Assembly: GCA_031772625.1 (NCBI GenBank)
Contig: CM062816.1
Span: 830,044,556-830,108,555, forward strand
Length of the DNA stretch: 64,000 nt
Source of the DNA: Pinus tabuliformis
Taxonomy: Eukaryota; Streptophyta; Pinopsida; Pinales; Pinaceae
Direction of reading: 5' to 3'
Under the pieces are notes generated by a model. The model was not told the origin of the DNA, did no database searches, and saw only the letters and a list, made by a program, of their open reading frames with translations. The position numbers were made by a program, and so were the translations under genes. Shown piece after piece: positions 23,201 through 34,783 of the stretch. How positions within the stretch are numbered: position 1 is the stretch's first letter; the number at the start of each line of letters is the position of its first letter.

Positions 23201-23310
23201 TCCTACAAGCGGTTGAGATAAGTCAGCCACCCTGCTCTTGCCAGGATTTCCCGGGTAGCAGCAGACACTGTTAACACCTGCGGTTCTCTCCGAATCGATC
23301 TTCCTCCCAT
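20281..23310 (-). pseudogene. Element D: third ORF (env-position, about 1009 codons) with in-frame TAGs
   Basis: From ATG at 23310 (MGGRSIRREP) to a TGA at 20281-20283 beside the polypurine tract, one reading frame holds throughout. It is interrupted by TAG at 23203, 22699, 22336, 21892 and 21253, and TAA at 22321. Parts in order: an N-terminal domain of about 200 residues resembling plant transposon-associated proteins (GRHIAVTDDIIVEVSGLPATG); three 20-residue basic repeats (KHATGTPERPEKRRELAKR); a long Glu/Lys-rich region; a coiled coil (MEIKELRKEQQRLLNIIVQL); and a C-terminal domain of about 290 residues without recognised homology. No signal peptide or membrane segment is seen, so the env-like label rests on position only. 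Possible reading: Gln codons decayed to stops. Confidence 0.75.
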
Positions 23311-24774
23311 GGTTTCGTTGTAAACTCTTAATGGAACGGTAGCTGTTCGTGCTGTTGAAACACAGAGAGGCTGACAAACACAAGACTTGTTCAAAATCTA
23401 ATGCTGCAGAGTATACAATAGAAATGGCTTATGAACAGCAAGTCATGCAGAAAAAATAAAAATAGTATGTCGTTGAGCCGTGCCATACCCTAGTACACAA
23501 CTTCCCGAATAGTGGGCTGACACGTAACCCAGGGAATGATGAGGTTAACCTCCCCCCCCGCAATGTGATAGGCTGTCCCAGCCGTCAAATAAAGGAGCAG
23601 CGCCCGCTCTGAAGCAGAGTCATAAAGGAACAGCGTATGGCAATATGCCATGTTTACAAAAGCAGCAAATTACCGAAATCGAGGCATGGAGTTGGATCGC
23701 TTAATACGTAAGAAGCTGTTGTGATATGATGCGAGGCTGGGAGGATAGGACATCTGCCGTACATTCCAAGTCTGATGCAGTCATTGTCAACTGCTTTGCC
23801 ATGATTGGTGATAATATATTTTCATGCGTTATATGATTCGGGAAATAATATATGATTAATTACTAAGGTATAAGAAACAAAAGGGTGCTAGTAACTTACC
23901 TATTGGTGTAAATAATGTGACTTCAATACCATTAACAGTGCTCTGCTGCCGACAGGGGTCCATAACCTTGGCAGAGTTGTTTATTTCACCCATGGAACCA
24001 TGATCCTTTGTATATTCTTAGGAAATGTTGTGTGATGTCAAAATGTAGGCCATTATGCTGGCTTGGTGACCAGTTAACCACAATGCCATTCACGAGGAAG
24101 GAGCGAAAAGTGGGCAGGGCGGCTCGTGATGAGACCTCCTATTCTAAGGGTTGTTTATTTGGTATACCTTTTGGACCATATCCCTGGTGTGGTGGCCATA
24201 GTGGGAATTCCACTTCGCTTTCGTCCTCATGATCATGGTAGGTTGGCTCTTGATGAGACCCCCTATCCTGCATTTGACAACTTATAAGTCATGTTTGCTC
24301 TTTTTTTCTTTGTTTTTCATAAATTACTTTCCCTTATTTATACACAAAGGGTGGTTCAATACTCCTTAAGAGTAGGAATGGTGGAAGAAGTCTTAACATC
24401 TCAATAGGAAGATACAAACCCTTTGCTCTTATTCCTAAATAATGATCAAAGAGGATGAAAAGGGATCATCATGATAAAGATAACCAATCAGAGCAGAATT
24501 AGTAGAACAATGGCAGCAAAAGATGATAAATAAGCGTGTCCTTCCTTCTGTCCTCTTACCAATTCAGAGCAATTTCTTATAAAGATAGTGATTTATGATT
24601 GACTGATTCCAGTATGTTGTGATTTTGTATCCATCGCATAAGTGCATAGCTGTATTCTAAAAGACTTGCAAGAACAAGAGCAATAAGCATCCTCAATTTA
24701 GAACAGCAAAAGGAACAAGTTGTTTCTCAAGGAGAGCAAAAACATGCAAGGGACAACAAAAGAGCACAAATGTT
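23311..24774. other. Element D spacer between third ORF and palindrome array
   Basis: No convincing ORF. Several scattered GAACAGCA words recur. It could hold the promoter or splice acceptor for the third ORF, but no signal is clear. Confidence 0.5.
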
Positions 24775-25560
24775 GTTCCTTTGGAAAAGGAACAACAGAA
24801 CATGCAAATTTCGTTCCTTTGAAAAAGGAACAGCAAAAATGGAAAGCATTATTCCTTTGGAAAAGGAACAGCAGAACACACAGGTGTCGTTTCTTTGGAA
24901 AAGAAACAGCAGAAATCGAAAACGTTGTTCCTTTGGAAAAGGAACAGCAGAACATACCAATGCGGTTCCTTTGAAAAAGTAATAGCAAAAATCGAAAAAA
25001 ATGATGTTCCTTTGGAAAAGGAACAGCAGAAACACACAGAAATGTTGTTCCTTTGAAAAAGGAACAGCAGAAATGCTGCTCCTTTGAAAAAGGAACAGCA
25101 GAAATGCTGTTCCTTTGGAAAAGGAACAGGAAACCAAGAAAAAATGTCATTCCTTTGGAAAAGGAACAGCAGAAATCGAAAATGTTGTTCCTTTCGAAAA
25201 GGAACAGCAAAACAAGGAAAAATGTCGTTCCTTTGGAAAAGGAAAAGCAGAAATTGAAAATGTTGTTCCTTTGGAAAAGGAACAGCAAAACAAGGAAAAA
25301 TGTCGTTCCTTTGGAAAAGGAACAACAAAAATCGAAAATGTTGTTCCTTTAGAAAAGGAACAGCAAAACAAGGAAAAATGTCGTTCCTTTGGAAAAGGAA
25401 CAGCAGAAATCGAAAATGTTGTTCCTTTGGAAAAGGAACAGCAGAAACACAAAGATAAAAAAACCAAATTACAACAAAATGACGGCTGATCCAAAGGGGG
25501 TTGCTCTTTTGAAAAAGGAACAGCCAGAAGAAAAAGTTGTTCTTTTGAGAAAAGGAACAG
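24775..25560. repeat. Tandem array of 19-bp palindromes in element D
   Basis: At least 18 copies of GTTCCTTTGGAAAAGGAAC or one- to three-base variants, starting at 24775, 24813, 24851, 24889, 24927, 24965, 25006, 25047, 25078, 25109, 25149, 25187, 25227, 25265, 25305, 25343, 25383 and 25421, with two decayed copies near 25504 and 25534. Each is an 8-bp inverted repeat (GTTCCTTT/AAAGGAAC) around GGA. Spacing is mostly 38-41 bp. From about 25150 two spacer types alternate (one with AGAAATCGAAAATGTT, one with AACAAGGAAAAATGTC), giving a 78-bp higher-order unit. Because of the composition, frames stay open on both strands; these are unlikely to be genes. Confidence 0.93.
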
Positions 25561-25699
25561 CAAAAATAGCAGCAAAACGTTGATTCAAAAATATGTACAA
25601 AAATGATTCAAGAAAAGGAATTATGTACAAACTGTAAAAAGAAATAAATTCCTTAATGAATTACAGGTGAGGAAGACTTCTCTTCCTCCCCCAAAATCT

Positions 25700-26872
25700 C
25701 CATATCGGAGTCTTAGCGTAGCTCTTGGCAGAAGGACTCTTGGGTAAGTGGTTTGCGATAGAGATGAACTCAGTGGCCATTTGCCTTGAAGGCATATCCA
25801 GAACCGTCAATAGTGATTAGAGTAAGGGTCCCATTGTCATGTACCTTTTGGATTTCGTATGGTCCCAACCAACAAGTCTGGAGTTTCCTGGGGAAGTCCT
25901 GAAACCTGGAGTCGTACAAAAGAGCCCAGTCTCCTTCGTGGAAGACTTTATTTTTAATGAGAGCATCATGCCATTTAGCTCGATGTTGTTGGATCGGGGC
26001 AATGTTTTGAAGTGCAGAGAGCCTAATTTCGTCCAGCTCATTGATCTACTACAATCGATTAATCTGTGCCTCGGTTAAATCTAAGCCAACTTCCTGTGTT
26101 GTTCGTAATGTTTGGTTTTCGAATTCTATGGGTAAAATGGGTTGTTTTCCAAACACTAATTGATAAGGTGAGTAACTAGTGGTGCTTCTCCATGTTGTTC
26201 TGTAAGCCCATAGTGCTTCAGGTAGTCTGGCAGCCCAATCACATCTATGTGACGCAATGGTTTTCGTTAGGCTTGCTTCTATTATTTTATTGTTGCTTTC
26301 TACCTGCCCATTTGCCTGTGGGTGGTATGGAGTAGTGATTTTATGCTGGACATGATAGTTGTTGAGTGTTGCAGCTATTCTGTTCCCAGCAAACTATGGT
26401 CCATCGTCTGTAATTATTTCTCTTGGAAGGCCATAATGTACAAATAGATGGAACAGGAACTGTATGACAGATTCCTATGTAGCTCTTGGCAATTCCTCTG
26501 CTTCAACCCACTTGGTGACATATTCTGTTGCCACCAAAATATATGTTTTCTGGTTTGATGATGGGTTAATTGGTCCAACGAAATCAAGAGCCCATCGCTC
26601 GAATGGTTCGATGACTAGCTGTGGTTTCAGAGGCATCTCATCAAACTGACCAGGGCGTCCTGCTCTCTGGAAACTGTCACAGGTTTAGACAAATTTCTTT
26701 GCATCTTTGAAAATTGTGGGCCAATAATACCCTGTCTGCGCACTTTATGTCCAATTCTGTGATCGGCAAAATGTCCACCACATGGTCCGTCATGGCAGGC
26801 TTTTAAAATGTCAAAGATTTCATCTTCTCGAATGCATCTCCTGATATGCATGTCTGCCCCTGTATGGAACAA
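25700..26872 (-). pseudogene. Element D: integrase
   Basis: The minus-strand translation shows an HHCC-type start (CHDGPCGGHFADHRIGHKVR), then the catalytic core: Asp in ALDFVGPI (about 26590), Asp in TDDGP (about 26405), Glu in GQVESNN (about 26300), close to D-x35-E. A one-base loss near 26735 shifts the frame just after RRQG. In-frame stops include TAG at 26395-26397 where the family has the Gln of GPQF, and a TAG pair near 26048-26053. The C-terminal part ends near 25700. It would insert the cDNA; inactive copy. Confidence 0.88.
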
Positions 26873-26914
26873 ATAGCCCCCAATCCAAGAAAATCGAGCA
26901 CTCCGCTGAACAAT

Positions 26915-28594
26915 CTATTTCCGCTCATTAGGGGTTAGATGCTTCGGTAATTTACCCACTGCTAAATAATTGGCAACATCAACATACCAGGGTGTTTGAA
27001 CAGCCACAGAAAACAGATGCTCGTCCGGAAATTGGTCTTCAACTGCTGCTGCATCGATTGGCTTTGGAATTCTTGAGAGAAAATCGGCTACAGGATTTTC
27101 TTTTCCAGGTCGATCCTTGATTGTAATGTCACATTCTTGCAATAAAATCAGCCATCTAGTTATTCGGCCATTTGTGACAGGCTTATTTGCTAGATATTTT
27201 ATGGCAAAATGATCTGTATACAAGATAACAGGATATCCAGTAATGTAATGTCTAAACTTATTGATAGCATGTATTACAGCTAGAAATTATTTTTCAGTAA
27301 CAGTATAGTTTAATTCAGCAGGGGATAAATTTTTGCTGATGTAGTAAATTGCATATGGTTTTTTATTCTCTTCCTGCCCAAGGACTGCTCCAATGGCTGT
27401 ATCTAAGGCATCAGATGATATCTGAAATGGAAAATCCCAATTTGGTCCTCGAAGGACTGGGGCTGTGGACACAAGCTTCTTCAGATCCTTGAAAGCATGT
27501 TCACATTTTTCTGTCCAAAGAAAATCAACGTTACCAGTTAGTGCATACAGAGGTGCAGCAATGTGCAAATAATGTTCTATAAATCTCCTATAATAACCAG
27601 AAAATCCAAGAAAACTGTGTACCTCCGTTTGAGTGGTAGGAGTGGGAATAAGCAAAATTATTTGGATTTTGGCTGGGTCTACCTGAATGCCAGCTGCTGA
27701 AATATAATGTCCTAGGATAAGTCCTTCATTCATCATCATATAGCATTTTTCGTGGCTTAAACAAAGCCTAGTATTAATGCAGCGTTGTAGGACTTTTTCT
27801 AGGGTATCTAATGCTCGATCGAAATCATCTCTGTATGGTGTAAATTCATCCATGTATACTTAAAGTCCTTCATTTATTAAATCTGAAAAAATGCTAAGGA
27901 TAGCCCTTTAGAATGTGGCAAGAGCATTGCATAAGCCAAAAGGTAGAACTCGGTAGGCAAATGTTCCCCAAGGACAAGTAAAAGTAGTTTTGTCTTGATC
28001 TTCAAGGGCAATCTGAATCTGATTGTATCCACTGAAGCCATCCAGGAAAGAAAAGAATTTCTTTCCTGCCAAAGTGTCTAATACTTGGTCGATGAATGGG
28101 AGAGGGAAGTGGTCTTTTTGTGTTGCTTTATTTAGCTCTCTGTAGTCCACACAGAGTCTCCATTTCCCATTCTTTTTTGGTACCACCACAAGCGGAGAGA
28201 CCCATTTACTATCAAAGATAGGGTAGATAAAATTGACATCTAAAAGTTTTTGAATTTCAGCTTTTACCACATCTTTTAGATGAGGATTTAGTCTCCTTTG
28301 AGATTGACGAACAGGTCTTGCATCTTTTTCTATATAAATGTGGTGTGTACATAATTGGGGGTCAATTCCTTTCATATCAGGATAGTCCCATGCAAATGCT
28401 TCTTTATATTTCCTTAACAAATGGATGAGCTTCATTTCTTGCTCGGGTGTGAGGTTGGCATTAATATTTAAGGTTTTACCCTGTTCAATTTCCACAATTT
28501 TACTATTTGCAACAGAAGTAACAAGTATTGTTTGATCATGCGTATCTTTCAGAGGATCTTCTTCTAATTCATTATCAAATGTTGTTTCTATCAT
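26915..28594 (-). pseudogene. Element D: reverse transcriptase and RNase H
   Basis: RT motifs: WVSPLVVVPKKNGKWRLCVD, YRELNKATQKDHFPLPFIDQ, FFSFLDGFSGYNQIQIA, FAYRVLPFGLCNALATF. The catalytic box near 27847-27858 reads YMDE where the family has YMDD, so one metal-binding Asp is Glu. RNase H follows with SSDALDTAIGAVLGQ, KPYAIYYISKNLSPAELNY and VILYTDHFAIKYL, ending near DFLSRIPKP. Stops lie at 27908 (TAA), near 27860 (TAA) and 27287 (TAA), all in one phase. Inactive. Confidence 0.93.
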
Positions 28595-29180
28595 ATGACA
28601 CTGTGTGCAGGATTTGGATTCAGTTTGACTAATGAAATTATTAATGGCATCATATTTTGTTTGGTCTTTGAAATCAAGTGCCTCTTGTATGGTTAATGGA
28701 GATCTAATGTTATCAGTAAGGTATGATACAGGGTGCTTATTAGTTTTGATTATTGTGACACTTGGCTACGCTGGAGGATATAGAATTAAGTTCTTGATAT
28801 TTGGTCCTCTGGTTATGGTCATATTTCCTTGCCGGCAGCCAATATAAGCATCGGCAGTGGCAAGCCAAGGTCTACCTAAAATCAATGGATGTCCATCAAG
28901 TCAGGTTTTGGGATTTATTATCAGGAAATCGGTTGGATATTCCCAGGAATCAACAGAGACCATGACATCATGCAGTGTACCCTCTGGACTAACCACAGAT
29001 CGGTCAGCCAATTATAGCAAGGTAGAGGTGGGTTCTACAGATGTAATGCCTAGCTTTTGGCAAGTAGTGGTTGTTAAGATATTAATTGCAGCTCCTAGAT
29101 CAACTAAGGCATTATACAGGGTCTGACCATAAATTTGGACAGTTACAATTGGATTTCCTGGGTCTTCACATTTAACGGGT
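28595..29180 (-). pseudogene. Element D: aspartic protease and linker
   Basis: The active-site stretch reads ALVDLGAAINILT (about 29080-29115), the DLGA form typical of Athila/Tat proteases, followed about 70 residues later by LILGRPWLATADA. Stops TAA at 29012, TGA near 28900 and TAG near 28767 break it. Confidence 0.85.
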
Positions 29181-31567
29181 GTTTCTTTTCCTGATAGTAA
29201 TTCAGATAGAGTGCCGACGACTTGGACTCTTGGATTATTTGTTATATTCCTTCTTGGTTTCTTTATGCACATTTCTTTGATAGTTTTTGCGTATATCGGG
29301 ATGTCTTGAATGGCTTGGAGGAATGGAATTTTTATGTACAAATTTTGTAATTCTCCCAGAATGTCAAAATCAGGATATTGTATAGGTCGAGTTATGACTA
29401 ATCGTCCTGGGAAAGGGGGAGAGGATGTGGTTGCTTGATTATGAGTTTGTTGTTTATTCACATCCTCTTGTTGTGACAGATGTTCTCTAGGTAACTGATT
29501 GTCAACCTCAACTGTCTTATCTCCCTCAGTTTCAATAATACACCCAGATCTTAACTGAAGATCATTACACTCCCTCAGATCAGCTCCTATTTCTGGTGTT
29601 TCTATGATTTGGACAGATTGGACCGGTCTGTTATTTGGATTGGGGTTGGGTTGGGCTGGGAGTTGCGGTCTCAGATTAGACTGGGGATTTTGTTGTAAGG
29701 CTGGCAGTGTAGGTTGAGGGAGCGGAATGGTTCCTACTGGCTGATGCATCGGTCTCTGCCAGTTTGTCTGCCAAGCTGAACTTTGTGAAGTAGGGGGAGT
29801 CCATTGTGGTGGATATGAGTTACTTTGCCAATATGGTGGGGTATAAGGAAGATTCGGCCAACCAGATTGGCTTACCTGATTCAGCCACGGGTTTGAGGAA
29901 GGAAACGACTGCGGTGACCAGTTTGGAAACGGGGATTGGGATTGACTCTGCCACATATTATATTGTTGAGCATTATACTGCGGAGGCTGAAAAGAAGAAG
30001 TTGGGTCTGGAAACATACCAGATTGTCTCGGCTGCCACTGACGGCATTGGTTGAGCAAATACACCGATTCTGGCTCTTCTTCTGCTTCCTTATATACTGC
30101 TTTCAATCCAGGGAGTGAGGGGCAGCTTTCCGTCAGGTGATCTTTTGTACAGATGGCGCATGTTTGGACTACATCCAGTGGACACTCCTTATGACTATGC
30201 TTTTTCCTGCATCGGGGACGGGAGATTGCCAAATTCTGTTCTGCCTCCATTTGCTTCTGTTTGGCGTGCATAATATCAAGTTGTGTAGTTAGTGTCCCTA
30301 GTATATCAGTTTTAAAATTTTCTAATAAATTTCTAATTTCTACACGCGTTACTCCTTCTGTCGGAATTTTATTATCTCTTACAAACCGATCATTTTCTGC
30401 CGGTTTTACTCTTGTGCTGCCTCTTGAGCTCCTGATACATAAATCAATAATGTCAGCAAAATTTTCTTGATAAATATCTCCTTTTCCCATAATGTTTAAT
30501 GTTTCAATCCATTGTTCCTTCATGCCCCTTATTAATGTTGTTTTTAACACATTATCAGGTAAAGGTAGTGATGCATAGGGAGATCTTTGAAGATTATACT
30601 AAAAGTGTTCCACATACTCCTCTAATGTTTCATTTGGTCTAGCTGTCATCTGGAATATTTCGTCCTTCAGTTCTCTAGACCTGCAATAGTCCTGATATTT
30701 TTTCAGAAAAGATTCTTTCATTTGATCCCAGTTATTTATAACCCCGCCACCTAATCCCATAAACCATCTTAAAGCATCCCCTTTTAATGTAGAGGGAAAT
30801 AGTTTCAGTTTCTGGGGGTCGGTGGTGTAATCATATCCCCTGCACAGTACATCAAATTCAAATAAAAATGCATCCGGATCTTCTGATGTAAGACCGTGGA
30901 ATGTAGGGATATGTTGAAGAGGGATTGCTTTCATAGGTGCATTTGTTGCAGAATCCACCATGGGGTATTGTAATGTAGAAGTTTGAGCGTTTGGTTGGTT
31001 TTGAGCCATTGGGTCGAATATATGCCAGTATCCTTCTAGGATATCTAGGAGGGTATTCCTAGGTTGAGAGGGAATGGCTTTAACAGGGACAATTTTAATA
31101 ACACTTCCTCTATTTGGGATAATGAGAGTGCCTGATGTCTGAGGAGATTGAGTTTCTTCAACAATGATTTTTGTAGCACTTCCCTTGTCTGGGTTGTTTA
31201 ATGGCTGAGTTGTTCCAATAGGAGACCTTGGTTCCTCAGTTTCCCCTATTTCTCCTTCTCCTTCACAAAGATTGCTGAGATTCCCTTCCTGCAATAGTTC
31301 TGGAGTAGAATTTTCAATTTCTTGAAAGTCCTGCTCTTCAGTTTGACTATGCACCTCAGCAAAGGCTACAGATGGTGATCCTGTGGCCTTAAGGGAACTA
31401 GTAGGTTGTTTATAAATGACTTTCTTGGGTCCTACTGAGGGCTGAGATTCTGCTTTCTTGTAGATTTCGTCTATGAAGGTTGTTCAGCCAAGGGTCACCG
31501 GCCCCTTAGCTTTTTCTGGCTTGGGTAGAGGTTTGGAATTTTTTTCTGGCTTTTTCTGCTTAGTCAT
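29181..31567 (-). pseudogene. Element D: Gag
   Basis: The frame starts at ATG 31567 (MTKQKKPEK) and stays in phase into pol. It is broken by TGA near 31482 and TAG at 30599. Retrotrans_gag core: FHGLTSEDPDAFLFEFDVLC, LKLFPSTLKGDALRWFMGL, ARPNETLEEYVEHF. A zinc-knuckle-like CAICTKDHLTESCPSLP lies near 30145, followed by a long Gln/Pro/Asn-rich region (about 29620-30030). Particle protein; Athila-type by the core sequence and the pol context. Confidence 0.9.
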
Positions 31568-31776
31568 GCACTCAAATTAACTACTAAATTCTACTCAAAC
31601 AAAATAGCAGCAAATCTGTAGCAAAGCGGGCAGAGGAGCAGGTCTTTTACATGCTCCACATGTAGGTTCTTACCATCCATTTTTAAAACCGAATTCTTCC
31701 CTAACAGGTTCGTACACTACTCTGAAAAAAAAAAAGAACAAATGGCTACACTCTTTCCCCGGCAACGGTGCCAAAA
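31568..31776 (-). other. Element D leader
   Basis: Short untranslated leader between primer site and Gag start. Confidence 0.7.
31756..31773 (-). promoter_or_regulatory. Element D primer binding site (Asp-type)
   Basis: The minus strand reads TGGCACCGTTGCCGGGGA, three bases inside the 5' LTR, close to the plant Ty3/gypsy tRNA-Asp site. Confidence 0.9.
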
Positions 31777-33495
31777 TGTAGAGCTATAAAAAGGGTCTCT
31801 TTCACCTCTAATTACCTCACATTAATATGTCAATCCGGGAACGTTTCGTTATTTCAAAAAGTGTCTCAATCTGAGGCTATCATTTGCCAGAGTAATGCTA
31901 GTAGTACAGTGTTCAGAAATATAAGAGTAAATGGATGATTGTCTACAACTTAACCACTTCAAAAGATTAAATCACACCTTCAAAAGACTAAGCAACTTAT
32001 CAGTCAAGGGTTTGGTAGCAATAACCCATCCCTTTGGAAACTGATGGAAAAGGAAATCAGAGAACAGATCGTGGATCTGGGAGCTAGACAGTAGATGTCA
32101 ATGCTCACTACAGTCTGAAATCGTTCTTCACGCCAATACTAGGAATTGGAACGGAAAATAAGAAATGGAACAGCAATTAAGAAATCAAACAGCAAGTCTG
32201 AAATGGAACAGAAAATCTGAAATGGAACAGCAAATCCAAAATGGAACAACAGCTAAGAAATAGAATAGCAACTAAGTCTCACAAGCAGTAACTTCTTAGT
32301 CTATCAGATCAAATGCATTAATCGTAATCTACAGGAATCAAACGGCAATCTTTCACTCTTAAGGGTGGATTGAATAACACACACCAATGGAACAGCACTG
32401 ATTACTGATAAATTATGGAACAGTGCTTGAAAACCATATACGCACACAGCACACTTAAATAGTAATCTGATCCAAGTATCAATCTCAGTTAGAAAGAATA
32501 CGACTGCATTTCAAAATAGAACAGCATTGTTCATAAATCCAACAGTCACAAAGAACATAACTTCCAAGATGAATTCCGTAACGTTAATGAACAAGTGCAC
32601 AGCACAAAAGCTCTATAATGGAACAGTAACAGTATTCTGTAAAGACTAGCAGTATTAGATCAACTCTTAAAAGAACAGTAATTTGATGCAAAGTCATTAC
32701 AATCGTTCTGTCTGTAGAAGCCTTAATGAATTAAACATAACAGAGCATGTGATGTAAACTTATAAAACACACCAGATTACCAAATGACGTCGATAGGCAA
32801 ACCACGCATAAACCAAACGTAATAATATAGGAGCAAGTGTCCTCCAGGGTCAGGCCCTTAGCCTCCAGGGGTACAACGCTTAAAGTTATTCCAGACTCAG
32901 AGATGAAATAATAACCAGGTTTGTATTAATGCATAGAGCAGAATTACAATAAACCAGTTCTTAAGGAGACTCGATGATCAAAGTTTTGATCTTAAAGGAA
33001 ATTACATAAAAGCATAACCGTTTCTAACTCTCCCCCGAGCTAACAGTGCTGCCCCTTTTATAAGGGTGATGGCGGAGATATCTAAGTGCAGAAATAGATA
33101 AAACAGCGATCCCTCGGGATCAAGGATCCTGAGGGATTCGCCAAACCGTTAGTCCTCAGTCATTTCTTTTCTCTCCTACGTCGAGCTGATACCTCCACCT
33201 CCTTTCCCGGGCTGATTCGCTTTGATTTTCTTTGCCTTGTTTGCATTCGGTCTCCCGTCAAAGGGACAGCGGTTAACCAGTCCTTGTCCTTTCCTTTGGA
33301 ATGGAAACTTCTCGTTTTTCCTCCTTTCTGCATAAGGAAATGACAATTGTCAGTGTTTTCGTCTTGCATATTAATCTCACATGGTCTATTATAATTCTTT
33401 ATCATTTTCCTAGTTCATGATGCAAAAGGTTTGTAAATTTCAATGAAAAGATACTGAAATAATCATCAAAAACATACCTTCTTTAGTACTCCACA
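31777..33495 (-). repeat. Element D 5' LTR (right)
   Basis: A 1719-bp partner of 18561-20259, a few percent diverged. Most of the length difference lies in the GGAACAGCA minisatellite (32145-32265). Confidence 0.95.
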
Positions 33496-34783
33496 CCTGG
33501 TAACATATAATATTCAATATTGTTCTCAGAAATATTGGAATGGATGATGGTTTGGATCAAGTCAAATAATCATTTCGGCTCTATTCTCACTCAAGACATG
33601 CATGAACACTCTCAACAACACAAGGCTTTAAACCACTAATGCTCAATAATTTGTAGATTTAACGTATAGATGGAGAATACTGACTTTATCAGCAAATTGC
33701 ATATATAAACATAAATGAATGACTAGATATAGGCAACAAAAGAGAATATTGACTGTACTGGCAGATGCATATATGACCACATATGAATATTTAGCTATAG
33801 GCAGCAAAGAAGCTTGCAATTGTAAGTTATCAAAGCAGAGATAAGATGACAGTTATCTGGCCTTAGACACAAAGGAAACATGAACAAAATTGTTCAAGTG
33901 CAAGCATAGAACGGCAAAGAGAATGGATGTTGAACATATAATGGAAAAAGAAGCTTGTATTTCTAGAATGGGGATGAGAATCTTGAAGGAACAGAGGAGG
34001 AATAATCTCCAAGAGTTGAACCTCTATTACATATTATTTTCAGCTATTTATACCTTGTTTACAATGCTTCTGAGCTCTAAGAGGCTCGGAATCTTAGTCT
34101 CCCTGATATGCATTGTTAACTGATTCGATGCCCTCTAGGCAAGCATGGGATTAGAGTTTTTTGCTTCTGACAGCAGAGTAACTACTTTCAGATATTTTGG
34201 TAGCTTGTTGCAATGTCTGGGAGTTCTCTTGAGCCAGAGATGCTCCATGATGTCTGTTTGATGAGCTGCACTGTCTGCTCCATGACCCTTTCTGTTTGAT
34301 GGTTGTGTCGCGCTGTCTATGCTACCTGATCGATTCTGTTTAGGGCTAGCTGTGTGTGCTCCATGACTGTTTTCTGTTTAGGGCGAGCCATGCTGCGATG
34401 GAAGGGCTATCGGGCCTCTGTTTTCTCTTTAGATATTTAGAATGACTCTTTTCTACTAAACGCAGAAAAACACAGCAATCTTGTGAAAATCCCACCCATC
34501 TTTGTCTTTTTCGAACCTAAAAATTATTAGATATGGCTCATTTTCCTCTCGGGTCTAGCATTGCAGTGATATCACATCTCCACCGTTGATTTGGGAGTCA
34601 TAGATCCAACGGCGGTGATCCATTTCGGGTGCCTCTTTTATATTGGAGTTAACCGTCGATGAGGGTGGTATCACTCTCCTTGTCTTGGACACGTGGTAGC
34701 AGTTGTATGGCATCAGGCAAAGCTTGCCCTAAACCACTTACCGCCCACAGCCCACCCGAAATCCTGCATGTTTTGACTTTTCA

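Larger units (their letters stand above)
18561..33495 (-). mobile_element. Element D: Athila-like Ty3/gypsy retrotransposon with extra ORF and palindrome array
   Basis: 14.9 kb element with 1.7 kb LTRs (18561-20259, 31777-33495), target duplication CCTGG (18556-18560, 33496-33500), Asp-type primer site and G-rich polypurine tract, all minus orientation. Sense order: gag, protease, RT, RNase H, integrase, a spacer with an array of 19-bp palindromes, then a third ORF ending beside the polypurine tract. Gag-pol stays in one phase apart from a frameshift near 26735 and many stops, mostly TAG/TAA/TGA at codons one C-to-T (or G-to-A) change away from sense. The third ORF after integrase matches Athila-type organisation. 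Confidence 0.95.

Noticed and set aside
20281..23310. Retroviral-type envelope gene
   Set aside because: Right position, but no signal peptide, transmembrane segment or fusion-peptide-like stretch is seen; charged, coiled-coil and repeat regions dominate.
24775..25560. CRISPR-like pattern (19-bp repeats, about 20-bp spacers)
   Set aside because: The spacers are not unique but alternate between two types, the repeats vary, and the array lies inside a plant retrotransposon.
24698..25575. Long ORFs of up to 196 codons on both strands over the palindrome array
   Set aside because: They come from a repeat unit without stops in several frames; translations are Phe/Lys repeats without domain character.
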